From: Microlunatus speluncae
GTDB taxonomy: Bacteria > Actinomycetota > Actinomycetes > Propionibacteriales > Propionibacteriaceae
Assembly: GCF_009299835.1 (NCBI RefSeq)
Contig: NZ_VKCZ01000014.1
Coordinates: 744,001 to 808,000 of the forward strand
Length of the DNA stretch: 64,000 nucleotides
Direction of reading: 5' to 3'
The translations under genes were made by a program, and so were the position numbers. The stretch's first letter is position 1, and every line of letters begins with the position of its first letter. The notes under the pieces were generated by a model. That model was given only the letters and a program-made list of their open reading frames with translations, was not told the DNA's origin and did not search any database. Below, piece after piece: positions 51,907 to 59,941 of the stretch.

Positions 51907-53195
51907 GCAAGCGTCATTGGATCGTGATCGCCGTCGCGGTCGTCGTGCTGCTGGCCGGCGGCGGCGGGTTCCTGGTGTGGCGGAACGCCTCCGCCACCCC
52001 GAAGACGGACCCGGCTCCGGCCCAGCCGGTCGCCGTCGCGGTGCCCGGGGCGCCGGCCGAGCTGAAGATCGGCGTCCTGGTGACGCTGGCTTCGCGGCCG
52101 GGCCAGGGCTCGGAGTGGAAGTTCGCCGCCGAGGGCGCCCAGGTGGCCGCGGAACGGCTGACCATGGGCGGCGTCAAGGTCACGCTGGTGACCGTCGACG
52201 ACAAGGGCAGCGAGGCCGGCGCCCAGCGCGCGGTGGAGCAACTCGCCGACCAGAGCGTGGTCGGGATCATCGCTGCCAGCCAGGGCTCGCACCTGAGCGG
52301 CGCGGTGAAGGCCGCCAAGAAGGCCAAGGTGCCGCTGCTGCTGCCGTACGAGCCGGATCCGAAGCTGCTCGGCGATCTGGCCTGGGCCACCGGCCCGCAG
52401 GATTCGGCCATCGGCGCCGCCCTGCAGCAGTCGCTGACCGCGGCGAACCTGAAGCGGACCCTGCTGATCGACGTCGGCGGCGGCACCCCGGACGGGGTGG
52501 ACCCGGACGGCAAGATCACCTTCGAGCCGGACGACGATCCGAAGAACCTGGTCAAGGTCGTCACCGACCGGACCAAGGAGAAGAAGCCCATCGACTCCGT
52601 CCTGATCTCCGGGCCGGCGGTGCAGCAGGCGGCCGTGGTCCAGGCGCTGCAGGGCGCGGACCTCACGCTGCCGCTCTATCTCACCCCGGACGCGACCAGC
52701 CCGGCCTTCACCGCCGCGCTGGTCGAGGCCGGCGGCAGCCTGTCGACCAGCCTGGCCAGTGTCGGGCCCGACGCCGACGACGCGGCGGCGCTGGGCGCGG
52801 ACGAGACCGGCAAGGCGGTGTCGGCCTTCCTGGCCGCCACCCGGATGCTGGCCGGTGATCCGGAGCGGACGACGTTGTTGGGCGACCAGCCGTTCGCCGA
52901 GGTGGCCGACCACGCCGACACCCGCAGCCACGACGCGGTGATCGCGATGGCGTACGCCATCACCGCCGTGACCACCCGGCAGAGCCAGGACGGCAGCGTC
53001 GATCCGGAGACCGCGATCGCCGGGTTGAAGCTCGACCACGCCAGCGGACTGGCCGGGCCCGCGCTCGACTTCTCCGGCAGCGGCGCCCTGGCGCCCGACG
53101 GCGTGATCGGGTTGCGATCGTCGGATCAGGATCTCGGGCTCCGGCCCGGCGCGTCCGACCCGGCCCCGCGGCTGATCTGGTTCGCGGCCCCCTGA
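51903..53195 (+). CDS. Membrane-anchored periplasmic-binding-protein-like protein
   Basis: This 430-residue protein has one N-terminal membrane helix (WIVIAVAVVVLLAGGGGFLV) followed by a type I periplasmic-binding fold: LKIGVLVTLASRPGQGSEWK, AEGAQVAAERLTMGGVKVTL, VVGIIAASQGSHLSGAV and SVLISGPAVQQAAVVQALQG. This is the Leu/Ile/Val-binding (Peripla_BP_6) pattern, yet no ABC permease is nearby. GTG 51903 overlaps the lipoprotein stop (GTGA), so the two are coupled. A fixed external sensor or scaffold for the secretion module is inferred from context. Confidence 0.75.
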   Translation: MSKRHWIVIAVAVVVLLAGGGGFLVWRNASATPKTDPAPAQPVAVAVPGAPAELKIGVLVTLASRPGQGSEWKFAAEGAQVAAERLTMGGVKVTLVTVDDKGSEAGAQRAVEQLADQSVVGIIAASQGSHLSGAVKAAKKAKVPLLLPYEPDPKLLGDLAWATGPQDSAIGAALQQSLTAANLKRTLLIDVGGGTPDGVDPDGKITFEPDDDPKNLVKVVTDRTKEKKPIDSVLISGPAVQQAAVVQALQGADLTLPLYLTPDATSPAFTAALVEAGGSLSTSLASVGPDADDAAALGADETGKAVSAFLAATRMLAGDPERTTLLGDQPFAEVADHADTRSHDAVIAMAYAITAVTTRQSQDGSVDPETAIAGLKLDHASGLAGPALDFSGSGALAPDGVIGLRSSDQDLGLRPGASDPAPRLIWFAAP

Positions 53196-53255
53196 CTCGA
53201 CGCCCCATGACTCGAGGCCCCGGCGACCTGGGACGCCGATAGCCCCGGGACTCCG

Positions 53256-53309
53256 TAGATTGGACTGGTGACCACCGACGTCGGAAAGGCATTTCGTTGC
53301 GTCTGTTGA
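53256..53309 (+). promoter_or_regulatory. Promoter and 13-codon leader frame overlapping the ATPase start
   Basis: TAGATT (53256-53261) is followed by six bases and GTG 53268, the same spacing as other leaderless starts here. From GTG 53268 a 13-codon frame (VTTDVGKAFRCVC) ends at TGA 53307-53309, crossing the ATPase TTG start at 53297 in another frame. Ribosomes finishing this leader could restart on the ATPase gene, or the short peptide could damp its expression. Confidence 0.4.
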
Positions 53310-56300
53310 TCGACATCGACGGTTCGCCGCGCGAAATCGAGGTGAGCCGCAGCACTCCGTCGGCCACCCTGGCCGATCTGGTCGCCGAGACCTGCGGGCA
53401 GCGGCTCGATGATCAGACGACCCTTTTCGTCGATGAGAACGCCGCCGCCGCCGACACGCTGCTGTCCGAGCTGCTGCTGCTCGAGGGCAGCACCGTGTCC
53501 CGGGCGCCACTGGAACGACCGACGCCGACGACCGGTTGGACCGCGACCCTGGCCGGTGGGCTGGACGCCGGCCTCGTGATCGCCGTTCCGGCGAACCGGG
53601 CGATGATCATCGGCCGCTCACCGCAGGCCGACATCTCGGTGGACTCCGCCAGCACCTCGTGGGAACACGCGACGGTGACCATCGAGGGCGACGGCGTCCG
53701 GGTCAAGGACGCCGGCTCGACCAACGGCACCCTGGTCGACGGCCGGCGCCTCGGCGGCCCCGAGGAAGAACCCGACGGCGACGGCGACGAGGCCGAGGAT
53801 GCCGACGACCAGGACGAGACGGCGACGAAGGACCGGCCCGGCCCACGGCAGCGCGCGGCCGACCTGATCCGACGCAAGGGTCGCAAGGAGGTGCCCGCCG
53901 AGCCGCGGCCCGAGGGGATCCTGGTCACCGAACAGGCCGTGGTCACCGCCGGCGGGGTGACCGTCCTGTTGCGCCCGCGGATCGTGGAGACTCCGGCGCC
54001 CAAGCCGGGATCCCTGCACAACCTCACCCCGGCCGGTACGGCGCCGTACAACCGGCCGCCCCGACCCGGCCGACCGGAGGACCCGGACCCGGTGCAGCCC
54101 CCGGCCCGCAAGGACGTGCCGGACTCCAGCCGGTTCAGCATCGCGATGATCATCGCGCCGCTGGTGCTGGCCGGGGCCATGGTGATGGTGATGGGCAACC
54201 CGATGTTCGCCATGATGGCCGCGCTCAGCCCGATCCTCGGCGTCGGCACCTGGATCGAAGGCAAGCACCGGCGCACCAAGAACCTGAAGGCCGAGGAGAC
54301 CCGGTTCGACGAGGCGATCGTGACGCTGCGGACCGAGCTTCGGGAGGCCGGGGTCGAGGCGAGCCGGCGCAGCTACGGCGACGCGCCCGACCCGGCGACG
54401 GCGATCCGCCGCGCCGCCATCCCCACCATGACGCTGTGGGAGCGCCGATCCCAAGCGCAGGACTTTCTGCACCTGCACGCCGGCGTGGGCGACACCCCGT
54501 GGTCGCCGCCGGTGGAGAACCGGGCCGGCGGCCGGCTCGACGACAAGATCCGGGCGGCGATGCGGGACAGCCGGATGCCCGCGTCCGCCGTCGAGGTCGA
54601 CCTCTCCGGAGCCGGCGTGGTCGGCATCGTCGGCGACCGGGCCGGCGCCCTGGCCGTCGCCCGGAGCCTGCTGACCCAGGCGGCCACGCAGAGCGGGCCG
54701 GCGGATCTCACGGTCGGGGTGTTCTGCGACCAGGGCCGGGACGAGGACTGGGCCTGGACGTCCTGGCTGCCGCACCTGCGCCGGCACGGCGGCGGCGCCG
54801 GCGAACGGTGGCTGTCCGACCAGCGATCCCGCAGCGACGAACTGCTGCGTACGCTGCGCGACGGGATCCATGATCATCCGACCCCGGCCGTGCTGATGAT
54901 GCTCGACTCCGACGTGCTGACCGAAGGCCGCAACGCCCCGGCCCGGACCCTGCTCGGCCACGGCCGGCCGCACGGCACCAGCAACCCGCAGAAGCCCGAG
55001 ACCCAGGTCTCCGGCATCGTCGTCGCCTCCTCCGAAGATCAACTTCCGGCCGCCTGCACGGTGGTGATCACGGTCGGCGCCGACGCCGCCGGCACGGTCA
55101 CCCGGCCGGGTGACCTGAAGCAGGTCGACGACGTCGTGCTGGCCGGGATCAGCCTGACCACCGCCCTCCGGGCGGCGATGGACCTGGCCCGGTTCGACGA
55201 CCCGGACCTGGTCGTGCCGGGCGCCGCCCTCCCCTCGCTGGTCCGGCTGCCGCCGCTGCTCGACTTCGAGGAGATCTCCGCCGAGGTGATCCGGCAGGCC
55301 TGGTCGGCGCCGACCGGGGTGTCGACGCCGGTCGGCATCGGTGAGGGCGGAGCGTTCAGCCTCGACCTGGTCCGCGACGGCCCGCACGGCCTGGTCGGCG
55401 GCACCACCGGCTCGGGCAAGAGCGAGTTCCTGCGCTCGCTGGTGGCCGGGCTCGCGGCCCGCAACGATCCGACCAAGCTGACCTTCATCCTGATCGACTT
55501 CAAGGGTGGTGCGGCATTCAAGACCTGTGAGCGGCTGCCGCACACGATCGGCACGATCAGCAACCTGGACGAGCAGCTGGCCAACCGGGCGCTGCGCGCG
55601 CTGGAGGCCGAGATGCAGTACCGGCAGCGTAAGTTCGCCGCGGCCGGCGAGGGCGTGGACAACCTGGACACCTATCTGGCGACCAACCCGAGCGAGCCGA
55701 TGCCGCGGTTGCTGCTGGTGGTGGACGAGTTCGCGATGCTGGCCAAGGAGTTCCCGGACGTGCTGTCGTCGCTGGTCAGCGTCGGCGCCGTCGGCCGTAC
55801 CCTCGGCGTGCACATGATCCTGGCCACCCAGCGGCCGGCCGGCGTGGTCAACGACGACATCCTGGCCAACACCAACCTCCGGGTGGCCCTGCGGGTGCAG
55901 AGCCGGGAGGACTCGAGCAATGTGATCGGGGTGCCCGATGCCGCCGCGATCAGCCGCCGGCAGCAGGGCCGCGCCTACGTCAAGCTCGGCCAGGACGACA
56001 TCACGCCGGTGCAGACCGCCCTGGTCACCGGACAGTCGGAGCAGGAGTCGGTGTCCAAGATCGACGCCCATCCGGTGGTGTTCGGTCAGGTACGCCAGGA
56101 GGCCCGGCCGCGGCCCGCGGAGGATGCGCCGGCCGACCTTGATCTGATGATCGACGCGATCGTCGCCGCGGCCGGCGATGCCGGCATCGCCGCGCCCCGG
56201 CCGGTCTGGCCCGAGCCGCTGGGCGAACGGGTCGAGCTCGCCGGTTTCGTACCGGAGCAGCCGGCCGGCCTCGAACCGCAGCCCGAGGACGAGGACGGTC

Positions 56301-57754
56301 CGCCGCTGCCGGTGGTGGGCGGTCTGGTCGACGGCGGCCGGATCGAGTTCGCGATCTCCGACGACCCGGACCGGCAGCGGCAGATCCCGGCCGGCTGGGA
56401 CATCGAACGCGGCAACCTGCTGCTGATGGGGATCCCCGGCAGCGGCACCAGCACCTCCCTGTCCACCCTCGCGCTGACCCTGGCCGACGCCGTCGCCCCG
56501 GACGAGCTCGACCTGGTCGTGCTCGACATGGGATCCGGCGACCTGCGGCCGTTGGCCGAGCTGCCGCACACCACCGGCTACGTCGGGTCGGGCAGCGGCG
56601 CCCGGGAACAGCAGGTGCGGTTCATGCGCTACCTGCGGGCCGAGCTGGACCGGCGCAAGGCCGACAGCTCCGGCCAGCATCGCCGGACCGTGGTGCTGAT
56701 CGACGGGCTGGCCGCGCTGCGCGAGGAGTTCCAGGACTTCGAGGGCATCGCGCTGATGGACAGCCTCTACCGCGCGTACGCCGACGGCCCCGACCTCGGG
56801 CTCTACTTCGCGGCGGCGACCACCCGGGCGAAGTCGGTGCCGCCGGCGATCGATGAGGTGACCACCCAGAAGTGGCTGTTCCGGCTGGCCGACCAGTACG
56901 ACTACTCGGCCGCCGGGGTGAAGCCGGCCGAGGCGCCGGCCGCGGTGCCCGGCCGGTGTGTGCTCAGCGAGACCAAGCTGCAGACCCACGTGGCGACGCC
57001 GAACTGCGGGCTGCGCGAAGCCGTGGCCCGGCTGACCGCCAAGTGGGGCGAGTCGGGCAAGTCCGACGTCGTCGGCCGGCTGCCGGAGCACGTGTCGGTC
57101 ACTGAGCTCGGGGTCCGGTCCGTGATCGGCGTCGAGCCGTGGCAGGTCCCGGTCGGGATCCGCGAGGTCGACCTGGAGCCGCAACTGCTGGAGCTCTACG
57201 AGGGCGAGCACATGATGATCGCCGGGCCGGCCCGGTCCGGCAAGTCGACCCTGCTGTTGTCGATCGCCGAGTCGCTGCGGGCCGGTGAACACCAGGGCGA
57301 CCCGGCCCAGGTCTGGGGGGTCGGCGATCGCCGCTCTCCCCTGCTCAGCTCCCCGCTCTTCGACCGGACGGCGTCCGCCGCCGACGGCCTGGCCCCGTTG
57401 CTGGCCGAGGCCCGGATGCACGACGGCCCGCTGGTCCTGATGATCGACGACGCAGAACGCTTCGACGACGCCGATCAGGCGATCAGCGGCCTGCTCGACG
57501 CCGGCCTGACCGATCTCCGGATCATCGCCGGCGGCCGCTCCGACGACCTGCGCAGCCTTTACAGCCACTGGACCAAGACCGTCCGCAAGTCCCGCTGCGG
57601 CGTGCTGCTGCAACCCAACGTCGACTACGACGGTGACCTGCTGGGCGTCACCCTCCCGCGCCGAGCCCCGGTCGCCCTCACTCCTGGCCGCGGCTACGCC
57701 TGCGTCGCCGGCGGCCTGGCCCTGGTCCAGACCGCCAGCCCCTCGACGACCTGA
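53297..57754 (+). CDS. FHA-FtsK/SpoIIIE type VII secretion ATPase (EssC/EccC-like)
   Basis: The protein has 1485 residues. A ubiquitin-like N-terminal strand region (1-70) is followed by an FHA domain (IIGRSPQAD near 105, STNG near 141), an acidic linker, and two membrane helices near 278-318. Three FtsK/SpoIIIE ATPase domains come next. D1 has GGTTGSGKSEF near 701 and LLLVVDEFAML near 806. D2 near 1041 has GIPGSGTSTS, with the P-loop lysine replaced. D3 near 1307 has GPARSGKST. FHA plus three ATPase domains is the EssC plan; the ATPase drives WXG100 and linked effectors across the membrane. TTG 53297 is chosen because GGAAAGG lies eight bases upstream. Confidence 0.9.
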   Translation: MRLLIDIDGSPREIEVSRSTPSATLADLVAETCGQRLDDQTTLFVDENAAAADTLLSELLLLEGSTVSRAPLERPTPTTGWTATLAGGLDAGLVIAVPANRAMIIGRSPQADISVDSASTSWEHATVTIEGDGVRVKDAGSTNGTLVDGRRLGGPEEEPDGDGDEAEDADDQDETATKDRPGPRQRAADLIRRKGRKEVPAEPRPEGILVTEQAVVTAGGVTVLLRPRIVETPAPKPGSLHNLTPAGTAPYNRPPRPGRPEDPDPVQPPARKDVPDSSRFSIAMIIAPLVLAGAMVMVMGNPMFAMMAALSPILGVGTWIEGKHRRTKNLKAEETRFDEAIVTLRTELREAGVEASRRSYGDAPDPATAIRRAAIPTMTLWERRSQAQDFLHLHAGVGDTPWSPPVENRAGGRLDDKIRAAMRDSRMPASAVEVDLSGAGVVGIVGDRAGALAVARSLLTQAATQSGPADLTVGVFCDQGRDEDWAWTSWLPHLRRHGGGAGERWLSDQRSRSDELLRTLRDGIHDHPTPAVLMMLDSDVLTEGRNAPARTLLGHGRPHGTSNPQKPETQVSGIVVASSEDQLPAACTVVITVGADAAGTVTRPGDLKQVDDVVLAGISLTTALRAAMDLARFDDPDLVVPGAALPSLVRLPPLLDFEEISAEVIRQAWSAPTGVSTPVGIGEGGAFSLDLVRDGPHGLVGGTTGSGKSEFLRSLVAGLAARNDPTKLTFILIDFKGGAAFKTCERLPHTIGTISNLDEQLANRALRALEAEMQYRQRKFAAAGEGVDNLDTYLATNPSEPMPRLLLVVDEFAMLAKEFPDVLSSLVSVGAVGRTLGVHMILATQRPAGVVNDDILANTNLRVALRVQSREDSSNVIGVPDAAAISRRQQGRAYVKLGQDDITPVQTALVTGQSEQESVSKIDAHPVVFGQVRQEARPRPAEDAPADLDLMIDAIVAAAGDAGIAAPRPVWPEPLGERVELAGFVPEQPAGLEPQPEDEDGPPLPVVGGLVDGGRIEFAISDDPDRQRQIPAGWDIERGNLLLMGIPGSGTSTSLSTLALTLADAVAPDELDLVVLDMGSGDLRPLAELPHTTGYVGSGSGAREQQVRFMRYLRAELDRRKADSSGQHRRTVVLIDGLAALREEFQDFEGIALMDSLYRAYADGPDLGLYFAAATTRAKSVPPAIDEVTTQKWLFRLADQYDYSAAGVKPAEAPAAVPGRCVLSETKLQTHVATPNCGLREAVARLTAKWGESGKSDVVGRLPEHVSVTELGVRSVIGVEPWQVPVGIREVDLEPQLLELYEGEHMMIAGPARSGKSTLLLSIAESLRAGEHQGDPAQVWGVGDRRSPLLSSPLFDRTASAADGLAPLLAEARMHDGPLVLMIDDAERFDDADQAISGLLDAGLTDLRIIAGGRSDDLRSLYSHWTKTVRKSRCGVLLQPNVDYDGDLLGVTLPRRAPVALTPGRGYACVAGGLALVQTASPSTT

Positions 57755-57786
57755 CCGATCAGGATTCCGCGCCGGGCCCGTCTGTA

Positions 57787-57807
57787 CCTGTGAGACCGAT
57801 TCACAGG
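57787..57807. promoter_or_regulatory. Inverted repeat overlapping the ribosome site of the reductase gene
   Basis: CCTGTGA (57787-57793) and TCACAGG (57801-57807) are perfect inverted arms with a seven-base spacer. The right arm runs into the ACAGGAGG ribosome site, twelve bases before ATG 57819. It could be a repressor operator or an RNA hairpin masking the ribosome site. Confidence 0.5.
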
Positions 57808-57818
57808 AGGCTGGCACG

Positions 57819-58385
57819 ATGCGGAAACTGAGCTACGGGATGAACGTGAGCCTGGACGGCTACATCGCCGCTCCCGGCGACGACCTCGGCTGGAGCGTGC
57901 CGAGCGACGAGCTGTTCCAGTGGTGGTCCGACCGGGTCGGGGCGACCGCTCTGGCACTGTACGGGCGCAAGACGTGGCAGGCGATGAGCTCCCACTGGCC
58001 GACCGCCGATCAGCAGCCCGGCGCGACACCGGCGGAGATCATGTACGCCCAGCGCTGGCGGAACATGCCGAAGGTGGTGTTCTCCTCGACCACCAGCACG
58101 GTCGACTGGAACACCCGCCTGGTCACCGGCGACGCGGTCACCGAGATCACCCGGCTCAAGGCCGCCGAAGGCGGCGGTCCGCTGGACATCGTTGGCGCCA
58201 CTCTGGCCGCGACGGTCATGCGGGCCGGGCTGATCGACGAGTACGTGCTGCTCACCGCACCGGTCCTATTGGGTGGCGGCACGCCGTTCTTCACCGCCCT
58301 GGACAGCTGGGTCAATCTGAACCTGGTGGAGACGCGGACGTTTTCCGGCGGCATCCTCCTGACCCGCTACGAGACGAGGCGCTGA
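57819..58385 (+). CDS. RibD C-terminal/dihydrofolate-reductase-fold protein
   Basis: This 188-residue protein begins MRKLSYGMNVSLDGYIAAPG and has ALYGRKTWQAMSSHWP, KVVFSSTTSTVDWNTRLVTG and a C-terminal LIDEYVLLTAPVLLGGGTPF. These are hallmarks of the RibD_C reductase family common in actinomycetes (YwjB/YyaP-like). Such proteins reduce small molecules with NADPH; most are uncharacterised. CAGGAGG precedes ATG 57819. The inverted repeat over the ribosome site suggests specific control. It converges on the sigma factor gene. Confidence 0.87.
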   Translation: MRKLSYGMNVSLDGYIAAPGDDLGWSVPSDELFQWWSDRVGATALALYGRKTWQAMSSHWPTADQQPGATPAEIMYAQRWRNMPKVVFSSTTSTVDWNTRLVTGDAVTEITRLKAAEGGGPLDIVGATLAATVMRAGLIDEYVLLTAPVLLGGGTPFFTALDSWVNLNLVETRTFSGGILLTRYETRR

Positions 58386-58413
58386 GCACGGGCCCCGATG
58401 GCGACCCGGCTGA

Positions 58414-59409
58414 TCACAGGGTCGAGGGCAGGCCCAGCCATGGTTGGTCCCTGGCGTCGAATCCGGTGAGTTCGGCGATCTTCCCGTCGACGACACGCAG
58501 GACCGCGACGGCGAACAGCCGGTGGTCGGGATCCTCGGAGGCGCGGAGGTACAACGCGGCGGCCGGCATCCGGTTGACCGTCGTGGCGATCCCACGCCAG
58601 TCGTCATGGCCGCGCTGGAAGAGCCCGCCGGAGACCCAGCCGTCCACCGCCTCCTCGGCCGTCCTGATCACCGTGCCGGCCTCGGGCAGCATGGCGAAGC
58701 GCAGGTCTTCGCGGAGCAGCGACACCAGCCCGTCGAGGTCGTTGCGCTGATGGGCCTCGATGTACGACTTCACCACGCCGCGCTCGTCCGTCGACAGCTC
58801 GCGGGTGGCGGGGCTGCGCCAGTCGAGGCGGCGGTCGGGCAGCTGCTCCCGCATCGTCACCCGGGCCCGCTGCAACGCGCTGGTCACCGAGGCGACGGTC
58901 AGCTCGAGGGCGTCGGCGGCGGTCGACGCCGGCCAGCCGAGAACGTCGCGCAGCACGAACACCGCCCGCTGCCGCGGCGGCAGCTGCTGGACGGCGACGA
59001 TGAACGCCAGCTCGATCGTCTCCCGCGCCACCACCGATTCCTGCGGGTCCTCGGGCAGCATCCGGTCGGGGTACGGCTGCAGGTACAGCACCTCAGAGCC
59101 CGAGTCCGGGCCCGGCAACCCGGACGGTACGGGGGTGCGGTCCTTGCGCTTGGCCAGGAAGTCGAGGCAGGCGTTCGTCGCGATCCGGTACAGCCAGGTC
59201 CGCAGGGCCGCGCGCCCCTGGAACGACTCCCGCTTGTGCCACGCCCGCAGAAACGTCTCCTGCGTCAGGTCCTGGGCGTCCTCGTAGTTCGCGAGCATCC
59301 GGTAGCAGTGCACCTGCAACTCCCGCCGGTGCCGCTCGGTCAGCTGCGCGAACCGCGCGGTGTCCCCCGCCCTGGCCGCCGCGACGAACGTAGCCTCGTC
59401 GTCGCTCAT
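58414..59409 (-). CDS. ECF sigma factor with C-terminal SnoaL-like domain
   Basis: This 331-residue protein has sigma region 2 near residues 20-85 (HCYRMLANYEDAQDLTQETF, ALRTWLYRIATNACLDFLAK) and region 4 near 140-190 (LPPRQRAVFVLRDVLGWPAS, AADALELTVASVTSALQRAR). After a linker, a 120-residue SnoaL/NTF2-like domain follows (KSYIEAHQRNDLDGLVSLLR, FAVAVLRVVDGKIAELTGFD). This plan fits the SigG/SigJ-like and ECF41/ECF56-type factors, in which the tail modulates activity in place of a classic anti-sigma. No anti-sigma gene is next to it. ATG 59409 has GGAAGG nine bases upstream. Confidence 0.88.
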   Translation of the reverse strand: MSDDEATFVAAARAGDTARFAQLTERHRRELQVHCYRMLANYEDAQDLTQETFLRAWHKRESFQGRAALRTWLYRIATNACLDFLAKRKDRTPVPSGLPGPDSGSEVLYLQPYPDRMLPEDPQESVVARETIELAFIVAVQQLPPRQRAVFVLRDVLGWPASTAADALELTVASVTSALQRARVTMREQLPDRRLDWRSPATRELSTDERGVVKSYIEAHQRNDLDGLVSLLREDLRFAMLPEAGTVIRTAEEAVDGWVSGGLFQRGHDDWRGIATTVNRMPAAALYLRASEDPDHRLFAVAVLRVVDGKIAELTGFDARDQPWLGLPSTL

Positions 59410-59496
59410 GTCATCGATCCTTCCACCGGGTGCGTTGAGTGCTGCCAGAACTGACGACGCGGCGGCGGATTACTGATCGGTGGATGTTTGGTCCGA

Positions 59497-59516
59497 TCCC
59501 TGAGCCTGTCGAAGGG
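59497..59516. repeat. REP-like sequence
   Basis: TCCCTGAGCCTGTCGAAGGG is an imperfect palindrome of a kind seen as a dispersed repeat in many actinomycete and other high-GC genomes. A related string, CCCTTCGACAGGCACAGGG, lies near 12065. It flanks the larger inverted-repeat element to its right. Confidence 0.4.
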
Positions 59517-59547
59517 CCAAGGCGATCAAGCCCTCCTGTAAAGATCA

Positions 59548-59796
59548 AAGACGCGCCAAGGACGGGCGGTTCGAGCGGAGCTTGAGCCCTCAATGCCGGC
59601 CGTCGGCTGGTTGCCGGGCAGTTCGGCGCACCCTCACCGAGTGGACGCGTTGGCCAAGCCCAAGGCGAAATCTCGAGGCCAAACAGTCCACTCGCCGCAA
59701 TCCGCAGACGCGTCCGGGCGGTGTTCCCAGCGCCGGACCGAAAGTCGGCAGGATCGGCTGCGTTCCGCCCGACCCGCCCGTCCTTGGCGCGTCTTT
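59548..59796. mobile_element. 249-bp MITE-like element with long terminal inverted repeats
   Basis: Bases 59548-59570 and 59774-59796 are perfect 23-base inverted repeats. The symmetry continues ten bases inward with only two mismatches. Near the centre, CGAGTGGAC (59638-59646) and GTCCACTCG (59686-59694) form a second concentric stem. No transposase or credible gene lies inside. It occupies most of the 532-bp gap between the sigma factor and kinase genes (59410-59941), which otherwise shows nothing. No obvious target duplication is visible. Confidence 0.6.
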
Positions 59797-59941
59797 CTCT
59801 CCCCAACCCAATCGAACCCACACGTCAGCGATTCGGCGCCTCGACTGTGACGTTATCGACGCCTCAAAGCGATTTCGACGTCGTTTTCGTCACTCTCGAA
59901 GGGAATTCTCCGGGGGCACGGGCACCACTCGCCGCGACCGA

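Noticed and set aside
53618-57817. 1399-codon minus-strand frame opposite the secretion ATPase
   Set aside because: The ATPase has FHA and FtsK motifs on the plus strand. The minus frame is His/Gln/Arg-rich with no motif.
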